Part shown: one piece after another, positions 43,902-51,737 of the stretch
Layout: each line of letters begins with the position of its first letter
How positions within the stretch are numbered: position 1 is the first letter of the stretch
DNA from: Chitinophagaceae bacterium
GTDB lineage: Bacteria; Bacteroidota; Bacteroidia; Chitinophagales; Chitinophagaceae
Direction of reading: 5' to 3'
NCBI GenBank assembly: GCA_017307755.1
Contig: JAFKGQ010000004.1
Span: forward strand, 620,001 to 684,000
DNA length: 64,000 nucleotides
Program-made: the position numbers and the translations under genes
The notes under the pieces: generated by a model
What the model was told of the DNA's origin: nothing
The model's database searches: none
The model's input: the letters and a program-made list of their open reading frames with translations, nothing else

Positions 43902-44399
43902 ATGAAGAACTACATCCTCACACAACTGGTGGCTGAAAAAAAGCTGCGTCGTATGGCCTACGAGATATTGGAGCACAATGCTGGGGAGTCGCAATTGATC
44001 CTGGCCGGCATTGAACAGAATGGGAGTGTCATTGCCCGGTATATCCAACGTCTGCTGCAGGAGATCACGGACGGCAAACTGGAGGTCAGACTTATCTCTA
44101 TTTCCCTGGATAAGAGAAAACCCCGCGAGGTCACGCTAAGCCAGTCCCTGTCATTTGACGACCAGGTGATCATCGTGGTAGACGATGTGGCCAGCAGCGG
44201 CAAGACCCTTCTCTACGCCATGAAACCCTTTCTTGACGCACATCCCCGCAAGATCGAATCCCTTGTCCTGGTGGGCCGGACCCACAAGACATTCCCCGTG
44301 CATCCCGACTATATCGGTCTGTCCCTTTCTACTACCCTGCAGGAACATATCTATGTGGAAGTGGAGGGGGAGCATGTCACGGGAGCCTACCTGGAATAG
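43902..44399 (+). CDS. Type I phosphoribosyltransferase (PyrR-like)
   Basis: A 165-aa PRTase-fold protein. The PRPP-binding signature is 'VIIVVDDVASSGKTLLYAM'; 'LILAGIEQNGSVIARYIQRL' gives the N-terminal hood region and 'YIGLSLSTTLQEHIYVEVEG' the C-terminal strand. It resembles PyrR (uracil phosphoribosyltransferase/attenuator) and other base-salvage enzymes; the exact base cannot be fixed. It is divergent from the Fe-S membrane protein gene. It lies 171 bases upstream of gyrA on the same strand but with its own gyrA promoter-like box between. Confidence 0.75.
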   Translation: MKNYILTQLVAEKKLRRMAYEILEHNAGESQLILAGIEQNGSVIARYIQRLLQEITDGKLEVRLISISLDKRKPREVTLSQSLSFDDQVIIVVDDVASSGKTLLYAMKPFLDAHPRKIESLVLVGRTHKTFPVHPDYIGLSLSTTLQEHIYVEVEGEHVTGAYLE

Positions 44400-44489
44400 C
44401 CGGTTACGGGGTGAAGAACCTATCCACAAACGTGGAAAAAAGGGTGTTAAAATCCGCATAAAGCATCAGGTTTTCAGGCCTAAAAGGGG

Positions 44490-44497
44490 TAAATTTG
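44490..44497 (+). promoter_or_regulatory. -7 element for gyrA
   Basis: TAAATTTG matches TAnnTTTG. The -33 area does not contain a clear TTG, so only the -7 part is convincing. It gives a leader of about 67 bases before the gyrA ATG at 44571. Confidence 0.45.
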
Positions 44498-44570
44498 CCA
44501 TCCTTTCGGGAGGTGGGGCGCGTTTCAAGAGAACCTGCCTTCCGTGCACTCAAATCGCCTAAAACACAAT

Positions 44571-47216
44571 ATGGAAGATAACAGCACGCCATTGGAGACC
44601 CAGGACAACAATCGCATCGTTCCGGTGAACATCGAAGAGCAAATGAAGACGGCCTATATCGACTATTCTATGTCGGTGATCGTGGGTCGTGCGCTGCCGG
44701 ATGTCCGTGACGGGATGAAACCCGTTCACCGCCGTATCCTGTACGGGATGAATGAACTGGGTAACAACAGCAATAAACCTTATAAGAAAGCCGCGCGTAT
44801 CGTGGGGGAAGTAATGGGTAAATACCATCCCCATGGCGACGCCTCTATTTTTGACGCAATGGTTCGTATGGCCCAGCCATGGAGCATGCGCTATCTCCTC
44901 GTCGATGGCCAGGGTAATTTTGGCAACCAGGATGGAGACGGTCCCGCGGCCATGCGGTATATCGAAGCCCGTCTTCAACGGCTGGCTGAATATATGCTGG
45001 AAGATATCGACAAGGACACAGTGGATTTCCAGCTCAATTTTGACGACTCCCTCAAGGAGCCTACTGTGTTACCCACGCGTATTCCTCAACTGCTGGTCAA
45101 TGGTTCCAGCGGTATTGCCGTGGGTATGGCCACCAACATGATGCCCCATAACCTATCCGAGGTCATCGATGGCTGCGTGGCTTACATCGATAACAAGGAA
45201 ATTACCATAGAAGATCTGGTCAGGCACGTGAAAGCGCCTGACTTCCCCACGGGGGGGATCATCTACGGCATGGAAGGGGTAAAGGCCGCCATGCATTTTG
45301 GCAGAGGACGCGTCGTACTCCGGGGCAAGCTGCATGTGGATACCAAACCCAGCGGCCGCGAACAGATCATCATCACGGAGGTTCCCTATCAGGTGAACCG
45401 GGATGCATTGTGCGATCGCATCGGTCAGTTGGTGAATGAAAAGATCATTGAAGGCATCGCGCATATCAACAATGAGTCCAACAAGCGGGAAGGCACCCGT
45501 ATCGTCGTCGACCTGAAAAGGGACGCCATTGCCAATATCGTCATCAATCAGTTGTACAAGCATTCGGAGCTGCAGACCTCTTATGGCATCAACAACGTCG
45601 CTCTTGTAAAGGGCCGGCCCAGGACCCTCAACGTCCGGGAGATGATCGTCGAGTTTGTCGATTTCCGTATGGAAGTGGTCACCCGCCGTACCCAGTTCGA
45701 ACTAAAAGAAGCGCAAAAGAAGGCCCATATCCTGCAAGGCTACCTGATCGCCCTGGATCATCTGGATGAGGTCATCGCCCTTATCCGCGCCAGTTCCACG
45801 CCGGAGATAGCAAAGGAAAGTCTGATCAATGCAGGGTGGGGATTGGATGAGATACAAGCCAAGGCTATCCTGGAACTTCGTCTTCAGCGCCTCACCGGCA
45901 TGGAAAGGGAGAAGATCCGTGAGGAGTATGACGAGCTGATGAAGCTCATCGCTTATCTGCAAGAGCTGCTGGCCGACGAAGGCAAACGCTTCGAGGTCAT
46001 TCGTAAGGAATTGCTGGAAGTAAAAGAAAAGTTTGGGGACGAGCGCAAGACGGAGATCACCTACCTGGAAGACGAGGTCAGCATCAAGGACCTTATCAGG
46101 GAAGAGGATGTGGTCATCACCATCTCGCATCTGGGCTATATCAAACGTACCTCCGCCACTGAATACCGTCAGCAGCGTCGCGGCGGCAGGGGCGCAATAG
46201 GCGGCAAGACCCGCGATGAGGACTATATCGAACATCTTTTCGTGGCTTCCACGCACCACACTATGCTTTTCTTTACGGAAAAAGGACGGTGCTACTGGCT
46301 GAATGTATATGCGATACCGGAAGGCGACAAGACCAGCAAGGGGCGCGCTATCCAGAACCTGATACAGATACCACCGGACGACAAGGTCCGAGCCATCCTG
46401 GACGTAAAGGACCTGAAGGACGAAACCTTTGTAAGCAACCATCATATCGTGCTTTGTACCAAGCAAGGTGTTATCAAAAAAACCTCCCTGGAGGACTTCA
46501 GCCGTCCCCGTCAGACTGGCGTCAACGCCATCACTATCGTGGAAGGCGATCACCTGTTGGAGGCCCGTCTCACGGACGGTAATTCCGAGATCCTCATGGC
46601 CGTACGCAGCGGCAGGGCCATCCGTTTTGAAGAAGAGAAGGTTCGACCCACCGGCCGCGGCGCCATCGGTGTTGCAGGTATCGAAGTGGATGATAATACA
46701 GATGAAGTAATTGGCATGATCTGTGTCAATAGGGAGGATAAATCCAGGACCGTTCTGGTAGTCAGCGAAAAAGGGTATGGGAAACGAACTCCCATCGACG
46801 AGTATCGAATAACCAACCGGGGTGGAAAAGGCGTAAAAACCATCAGTGTTACGGATAAAACTGGTAAATTGGTGGGCATTTTGGATGTGACGGAAAAAGA
46901 GGACCTTATGATCACCTGTAAAAGCGGCCTCACCATCCGTATGCCTGTCAATGGCATCAGCGAGCAGGGTAGGGCCACCCAGGGTGTAAAACTCATCCGC
47001 CTGGATGAAAATGACGAGATCGCCGCCATTACCAAACTGGACAAACTGGAGGAAGAGAATGGCAACGGACATGCCCTGCCGGAAGCGGGAGCTGCTTTGC
47101 CCGGTGTGGTGGACCAGGAAGGTTCCGATGACCAGCCCGATCAGTCTGGCTCCGGCGATCAACCTGACCCGGGACTGGATCCTCTGCTGGGTATTGAACC
47201 CTCTGAAAGTGAATAA
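44571..47216 (+). CDS. gyrA: DNA gyrase subunit A
   Basis: An 881-residue type II topoisomerase subunit. The start at 44571 (MEDNSTPLETQ) was chosen because the frame opening 27 bases earlier lacks support. Visible: the N-terminal 'YIDYSMSVIVGRALPDVRDG' winged-helix region; the active-site Tyr in 'AAMRYIEARL' (Y130); a quinolone-determining region reading HGDASIFD with Ala91 where E. coli has Ser83, followed by D95 in the Asp87 place; and the GyrA-box QRRGGRG followed by the six-bladed C-terminal domain. The tail is acidic, rich in Asp/Gly/Pro. The GyrA-box confirms gyrase rather than topoisomerase IV. Confidence 0.96.
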   Translation: MEDNSTPLETQDNNRIVPVNIEEQMKTAYIDYSMSVIVGRALPDVRDGMKPVHRRILYGMNELGNNSNKPYKKAARIVGEVMGKYHPHGDASIFDAMVRMAQPWSMRYLLVDGQGNFGNQDGDGPAAMRYIEARLQRLAEYMLEDIDKDTVDFQLNFDDSLKEPTVLPTRIPQLLVNGSSGIAVGMATNMMPHNLSEVIDGCVAYIDNKEITIEDLVRHVKAPDFPTGGIIYGMEGVKAAMHFGRGRVVLRGKLHVDTKPSGREQIIITEVPYQVNRDALCDRIGQLVNEKIIEGIAHINNESNKREGTRIVVDLKRDAIANIVINQLYKHSELQTSYGINNVALVKGRPRTLNVREMIVEFVDFRMEVVTRRTQFELKEAQKKAHILQGYLIALDHLDEVIALIRASSTPEIAKESLINAGWGLDEIQAKAILELRLQRLTGMEREKIREEYDELMKLIAYLQELLADEGKRFEVIRKELLEVKEKFGDERKTEITYLEDEVSIKDLIREEDVVITISHLGYIKRTSATEYRQQRRGGRGAIGGKTRDEDYIEHLFVASTHHTMLFFTEKGRCYWLNVYAIPEGDKTSKGRAIQNLIQIPPDDKVRAILDVKDLKDETFVSNHHIVLCTKQGVIKKTSLEDFSRPRQTGVNAITIVEGDHLLEARLTDGNSEILMAVRSGRAIRFEEEKVRPTGRGAIGVAGIEVDDNTDEVIGMICVNREDKSRTVLVVSEKGYGKRTPIDEYRITNRGGKGVKTISVTDKTGKLVGILDVTEKEDLMITCKSGLTIRMPVNGISEQGRATQGVKLIRLDENDEIAAITKLDKLEEENGNGHALPEAGAALPGVVDQEGSDDQPDQSGSGDQPDPGLDPLLGIEPSESE

Positions 47217-47275
47217 TTAAGGGTAGTTATTTATAATAAAAACAAAGCATCAAACTCCTTAAAATCACAACTATT

Positions 47276-48556
47276 ATGAACGTGAATAAACGACTCCTGC
47301 TGTCTGGATTGCTTGCACTCACCGGATGGGGCCTGTTCGCACAGAATGTAGACAAGGCTAAAGACCTGCTGAAGGCGGGCAAACTTCCTGAGGCCAAGAC
47401 GGAAATAGATAAAGTGCTTGCCGTCGATAAAAACCAGAAGAGCGGCGACGCCTGGTATACGAAGCTGAAAATATACAATGCCATTGCAGCCAGCGGGCAG
47501 ATGAGCGGACAAGTTCCTGACGCACGGAGCCAGGCTTTTGACGCCCTGCAGAAATACACCGAAGTGGACGATAAGAAGCTGCTCCTTTTGCAGATGGATG
47601 CCTATAAGCCTGTCAACGAGATCTATCAGGGTTATTTTCAGGTAGGCGCCAACGATTATAATGGAGGCAAATATGACTCAGCCCTTATGAATTTCAGCGG
47701 CGCCCTTAAAACCAGCGCTTTTATGAATGCCAAGGGATGGACCAACCTGAAGATCGATACCACTTCCACATTATATGCCGGCATCTCCGCCGAAAAAGCC
47801 GGTAAAAGAGATTCCGCCGCTGTATACTATGGCAAACTGGCTGAAGCCAAGATAGCCAATATCAATGGCTCCAACATGATCGATATCTATAAATGGCTGG
47901 TGGATTATTACAATCAGAAAAAAGACGAGGCTAACACAAAGAAATTTATTACCCTTGCTAAAGAACAATATCCTGACGACCTTTTCTGGCCCAGCACCGA
48001 ACTAGATAACCTGCGTGAAAAAGGTCCAAAGGATTCCCTATGGGCTAAATACGACGAGATCACGGCTAAATTCCCCAAGAACCATCTCTTCTTCTTTAAC
48101 TTTGGTCTTGAATTGTATCAATATGCATCCGACACAAGCTCCGGCAAGCGTCCTGCCAATGCAGACGTCCTTGTTGCCAAGGCACAGGAGAATCTGAAGA
48201 AATGTCTGGAGGTACAGCCCGATTATCCTCAGGCAGCGCTGGTGTTAGGACAGATCTCTTATAATGCGGGCGTCGACCTGCAGGCTCAAACCAAGAAGAT
48301 CCCCGGAAAAACTCCCGAGGATGTAAAGAAAAGAGCCGATCTGCGTATTGCCGCCGGTAAGAAGTTCGATGAAGCCATCCCTTATTTTGAGATGGTAGAA
48401 AAGGACCTGGGTTCGAAGGGCAAGCTGAAAATGGATGAAAAGACGAGCCTCAAGGACGCATACGATCTGCTGATCACTATTTATGAGCAGAAGAACCTGA
48501 AGGACAAAGTAGAGGTTTATACTACCAAGTTTAACAACGTAGATAAGGATCACTAA
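47276..48556 (+). CDS. Exported TPR-like repeat protein (426 aa)
   Basis: A signal peptide (LLLSGLLALTGWGLFAQ) precedes an all-helical protein. TPR-like helix pairs include 'AKDLLKAGKLPEAKTEIDKV', 'AGISAEKAGKRDSAAVYYGK' and 'AQENLKKCLEVQPDYPQAAL'. The rest is Lys/Asp-rich helices, ending in 'DAYDLLITIYEQKNLKDKVE'. Such proteins are common in Bacteroidota and are often periplasmic or outer-membrane scaffolds; the partner is not known. It lies 59 bases downstream of gyrA and ends in a strong terminator, and could be read through from gyrA. Confidence 0.8.
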   Translation: MNVNKRLLLSGLLALTGWGLFAQNVDKAKDLLKAGKLPEAKTEIDKVLAVDKNQKSGDAWYTKLKIYNAIAASGQMSGQVPDARSQAFDALQKYTEVDDKKLLLLQMDAYKPVNEIYQGYFQVGANDYNGGKYDSALMNFSGALKTSAFMNAKGWTNLKIDTTSTLYAGISAEKAGKRDSAAVYYGKLAEAKIANINGSNMIDIYKWLVDYYNQKKDEANTKKFITLAKEQYPDDLFWPSTELDNLREKGPKDSLWAKYDEITAKFPKNHLFFFNFGLELYQYASDTSSGKRPANADVLVAKAQENLKKCLEVQPDYPQAALVLGQISYNAGVDLQAQTKKIPGKTPEDVKKRADLRIAAGKKFDEAIPYFEMVEKDLGSKGKLKMDEKTSLKDAYDLLITIYEQKNLKDKVEVYTTKFNNVDKDH

Positions 48557-48573
48557 AAATATCGACTACTGAG

Positions 48574-48610
48574 TAGAGGACCGACCCTGACGGGTCGGTC
48601 CTCTATTTTT
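48574..48610 (+). terminator. Strong Rho-independent terminator after the TPR gene
   Basis: A 14-bp perfect stem (TAGAGGACCGACCC at 48574-48587 with its complement at 48592-48605), 4-base loop TGAC, followed by TTTTT. This is the clearest terminator in the window. Confidence 0.95.
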
Positions 48611-48682
48611 GGGGTAGTTCGTATACTATTTTTCTGTCAGGGGATAGGCGGCTGTAGCTTGCGGTAAATAAAACTTATAGCT

Positions 48683-49771
48683 ATGCGGATCATTATCCTT
48701 TTTATGCTGCTGTTAAGCTCCCCTCTTTTTAAGGGCCCGCTCACGCGTTTGCCGGACCTTCACGAATTAAGGGCCGCCCATAGCGCGACCTTATTGCCTG
48801 GTGGAAAAGTGCTCATCGCCGCAGGGTTCAGAAAAGGCCCTAATGGGTACAGCCAGCTTTACAGCAATACGGCGGAACTATACGATCCCTCTACGGGGAA
48901 GTTCACCTACACCGGCAGCCTGCATATTGCACGCTGCGGCCAGACTGCCACCTTGCTGCCGGGCGGCGATGTTCTTATCACGGGTGGTAACAACGACGTA
49001 CCCCGGCTGGCCAGCGCGGAATTGTATAACGGCAGCACCGGCACCTGGACCCGTCTCCCCGATATGCTCACCGGCAGGGAAGGCCACCGCGCCGTCCTTC
49101 TCACCAACGGAAAGGTCCTTATCGCTGGCGGCTCAAACGACCCGGACCTTTATGCCGAACTCTATAACCCTGCAACAAGGACATTTGAAAAGGCCGGAGC
49201 CTCTCCCTTGCGTCTCAGCGGCTCTGTCGTGGTGCAGCTGCGTGACGGCAGGGTTTTTATATCGGGCGGCATACAAGGTAAAGAGGCGGTGCAATACAGC
49301 ATGATCTATGACCCCGCCGCCAATAAGTTCACCCGGTGCGCAGATCTGGGTATTGTAAAGCATAAAGCAGGCGCAGCGCTGCTGCCTGATGGAAGGGTTA
49401 TCATCATCGGCGGCTCCGACAACCGTGACTGGAATGGGAAATACAGCAGCACCGAGATCTATGACCCTTCGAAGAATAGCTTTACCAACGGCCCCAACCT
49501 CCATTTCCAACGCTTTAAGCTAAATGGCGCCGTCGTCACCCTCCGCAACGGCACGATCGTTGTCGCCGGCGGGAACGATCATATAGAAATACTCCGGCCG
49601 GGAGATACAGCCTTTACGCCCGTGGTCACCATGGACCAGCCTTATTATTTCTCAACCGCCACTTTGCTGCCAAACGGCGATATACTCCTGGCGGGCGGCT
49701 ATGGCAATGACGCTCAATGTAAGCCCAAAGCCTGGTTGTTCAGCCCCTCGTATCTAAAGGCGCCCAAATAA
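48683..49771 (+). CDS. Kelch-repeat beta-propeller protein (362 aa)
   Basis: Seven kelch-type repeats, each with a 'LLP.GKVLIAGG' pattern, can be counted: 'ATLLPGGKVLIAAGF', 'ATLLPGGDVLITGGN', 'AVLLTNGKVLIAGGS', 'VVQLRDGRVFISGGI', 'AALLPDGRVIIIGGS', 'VVTLRNGTIVVAGGN', 'ATLLPNGDILLAGGY'. This fits a single seven-bladed propeller. A short hydrophobic start (MRIIILFMLLLSS) looks like a signal peptide. Some relatives are galactose-oxidase-like, but copper ligands cannot be confirmed here. It lies 40 bases before the GH127-type glycosidase, so both may share a transcript. Confidence 0.8.
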   Translation: MRIIILFMLLLSSPLFKGPLTRLPDLHELRAAHSATLLPGGKVLIAAGFRKGPNGYSQLYSNTAELYDPSTGKFTYTGSLHIARCGQTATLLPGGDVLITGGNNDVPRLASAELYNGSTGTWTRLPDMLTGREGHRAVLLTNGKVLIAGGSNDPDLYAELYNPATRTFEKAGASPLRLSGSVVVQLRDGRVFISGGIQGKEAVQYSMIYDPAANKFTRCADLGIVKHKAGAALLPDGRVIIIGGSDNRDWNGKYSSTEIYDPSKNSFTNGPNLHFQRFKLNGAVVTLRNGTIVVAGGNDHIEILRPGDTAFTPVVTMDQPYYFSTATLLPNGDILLAGGYGNDAQCKPKAWLFSPSYLKAPK

Positions 49772-49783
49772 TTTTTTTAATTG

Positions 49784-49804
49784 TAAAAATAACAGTTATT
49801 TTTA
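49784..49804. promoter_or_regulatory. AT-rich inverted repeat before the GH127-type gene
   Basis: TAAAAATAAC (49784-49793) and GTTATTTTTA (49795-49804) separated by one base. It ends 7 bases before the ATG at 49812. It could be an operator or a weak hairpin; no T-run terminator structure is formed. Confidence 0.35.
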
Positions 49805-49811
49805 TTACAGA

Positions 49812-51737
49812 ATGATCTTCAGAACATCGACCCTTATCACATCGATCCTTGCATTTTCCGCTGCCTGCCCGATCTTCGGACAGACATCCATCAGCCCTGT
49901 GTCCTTCAAACAGGTGCGGATCACCGACTCTTTCTGGGCGCCACGTATCGAGATCAACCGGACGGTGACGATCCCTTCTTCCTTTCAGAAATGCGAGGAG
50001 ACAGGCCGGGTAGAGAACTTTGTGAAGGCTGCAAAAAGACAGGGGAAATTTCTTACGACCTTCCCTTTTGATGACACCGACATCTACAAGACCATCGAAG
50101 GCGCCTCGTTTTCCATGAGCGTACATCCGGATGTTGCCATGGACCGTTATGTAGACAGTCTCATCACCCTCATTGCCGCAGCCCAGGAGCCGGATGGCTA
50201 TCTTTATACCGCACGTACCATCGACCCTGCGCATCCCCACGAATGGTCGGGTCCTGAACGTTGGGTTAAAGAGTCTGTGCTGAGTCACGAGCTGTATAAT
50301 GCCGGTCATCTGTATGAGGCCGCCACCGCGCACTACCGTGCTACAGGCAAAAGAAATTTCCTTGACGTGGCTGTAAAGAATGCCGATCTGCTGGTGAAGG
50401 TTTTTGGACCCGCGCCAGGCCAGCGTAATGACGCTCCGGGGCATGAGATCGTGGAGATGGGACTGGTAAGCCTCTACCGTGTTACAGGCGAAAAGAAATA
50501 CCTGGACCTGGCCAGTTTTTTTATCGATAGCCGTGGGAAAAAGAACGATCCTGCCCGGGCCTACTGGCAGGACGCGACGCCTGTTGTCCGTCAGGACGAG
50601 GCGGTTGGCCATGCCGTAAGGGCATGTTATTTATACTCCGGCGTAGCGGATGTTGCTTCCCTCACAGACAATAAGGACTATCTCCTGGCTATCGACAGGA
50701 TATGGGACAATATGGTTTCGAAGAAATATTATATTACGGGTGGGATAGGAGCCAGGCCTGACGGCGAAGCTTTTGGTGGACCTTATGAATTACCCAATCT
50801 CACCGCTTACAACGAAACCTGTGCAGCTATTGCCAATGTATACTGGAATTACCGGATGTTCCTGCTCCACGGTGAATCAAAGTACATCGACGTACTGGAA
50901 CGATCTCTTTACAATGGATTGATCTCGGGGGTAGGTCTGGATGGAAAAACATTCTTTTATCCCAACCCGCTGCAGTGCGATGCATCCTTTAAGTTCAACC
51001 GAGGTAGTCTTACCCGCCAGCCCTGGTTCGACTGTTCCTGTTGTCCCACCAATCTCTGCCGATTTCTACCCTCCGTACCAGGGTATATCTATGCGCAGCA
51101 ACAGGACCGGATATATATAAATCTTTTCGTGAATGGGACTGCGCAATTGGAATATGCAGGACAGAAAGTTCAGGTGAGTCAGGAAACCCGCTATCCATGG
51201 GACGGGCAGGTACGTATCAGTGTCGATCCCGGGAAGGAGGCGACGCTGGCGATGTATATCCGTGTCCCCGGCTGGGCTATGGGGCAGCCGGCGCCGGGAG
51301 GGCTTTACAGGTATGCGGGGATGGGGAGGACCGGGTTTGTGTTAAAGGTCAATGGCAAGCCTGTCGCCTATACGATGGATAAAGGCTATGCTGTTATCAA
51401 CAGACAATGGAAGAAAGGAGACTTTATTGAATACAAGTTGCCGATGGATATTCACCAGGTAAGGGCGGATGAACGCGTCGTGGCCGACACGGGCAAGATA
51501 GCCATCGAACGGGGACCCATCGTATTCTGTTTTGAGGCAGCGGATAATACAATGGGGTTGGATAGTCTCACGTTGCAGGAAGGGGTGCGTCTTTCCGCGG
51601 AATACCATCCCGGGAAGCTGAACGGCATTGTGGAGATCCATGGTGTATCAGGTGGACAGGCATTCACCGCGATACCATACTGCGTCTGGGACAACAGGGG
51701 CATGAATAAGATGAAGGTATGGGTCACTCGACGTTGA
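49812..51737 (+). CDS. Glycoside hydrolase family 127-type (beta-L-arabinofuranosidase-like)
   Basis: A 641-aa exported enzyme. Signal peptide MIFRTSTLITSILAFSAACP (ends near FGQ). The all-helical (alpha/alpha)6 barrel holds 'FVKAAKRQGKFLTTFPFDDT', 'YLYTARTIDPAHPHEW' and 'HELYNAGHLYEAATAHY'. The zinc/cysteine active site of the family is present: E335 and C337 in 'NETCAAI', and C410-C411 in 'FDCSCCPTN'. In studied members the Cys acts as nucleophile. It is probably specific for L-arabinofuranose residues of plant glycans. It may be cotranscribed with the kelch protein. The 3' end overlaps the convergent MscS-type gene by 14 bases. Confidence 0.88.
   Translation: MIFRTSTLITSILAFSAACPIFGQTSISPVSFKQVRITDSFWAPRIEINRTVTIPSSFQKCEETGRVENFVKAAKRQGKFLTTFPFDDTDIYKTIEGASFSMSVHPDVAMDRYVDSLITLIAAAQEPDGYLYTARTIDPAHPHEWSGPERWVKESVLSHELYNAGHLYEAATAHYRATGKRNFLDVAVKNADLLVKVFGPAPGQRNDAPGHEIVEMGLVSLYRVTGEKKYLDLASFFIDSRGKKNDPARAYWQDATPVVRQDEAVGHAVRACYLYSGVADVASLTDNKDYLLAIDRIWDNMVSKKYYITGGIGARPDGEAFGGPYELPNLTAYNETCAAIANVYWNYRMFLLHGESKYIDVLERSLYNGLISGVGLDGKTFFYPNPLQCDASFKFNRGSLTRQPWFDCSCCPTNLCRFLPSVPGYIYAQQQDRIYINLFVNGTAQLEYAGQKVQVSQETRYPWDGQVRISVDPGKEATLAMYIRVPGWAMGQPAPGGLYRYAGMGRTGFVLKVNGKPVAYTMDKGYAVINRQWKKGDFIEYKLPMDIHQVRADERVVADTGKIAIERGPIVFCFEAADNTMGLDSLTLQEGVRLSAEYHPGKLNGIVEIHGVSGGQAFTAIPYCVWDNRGMNKMKVWVTRR

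Noticed and set aside
45702..47162. Long open frame (486 codons) antisense to gyrA
   Set aside because: It mirrors gyrA codons exactly, has no start context or recognisable domain, and gyrA is certain.
49740..50612. Open frame of 290 codons antisense to the GH127-type gene
   Set aside because: It overlaps a certain gene and its composition (many Arg, Cys, His) is that of a shadow frame.
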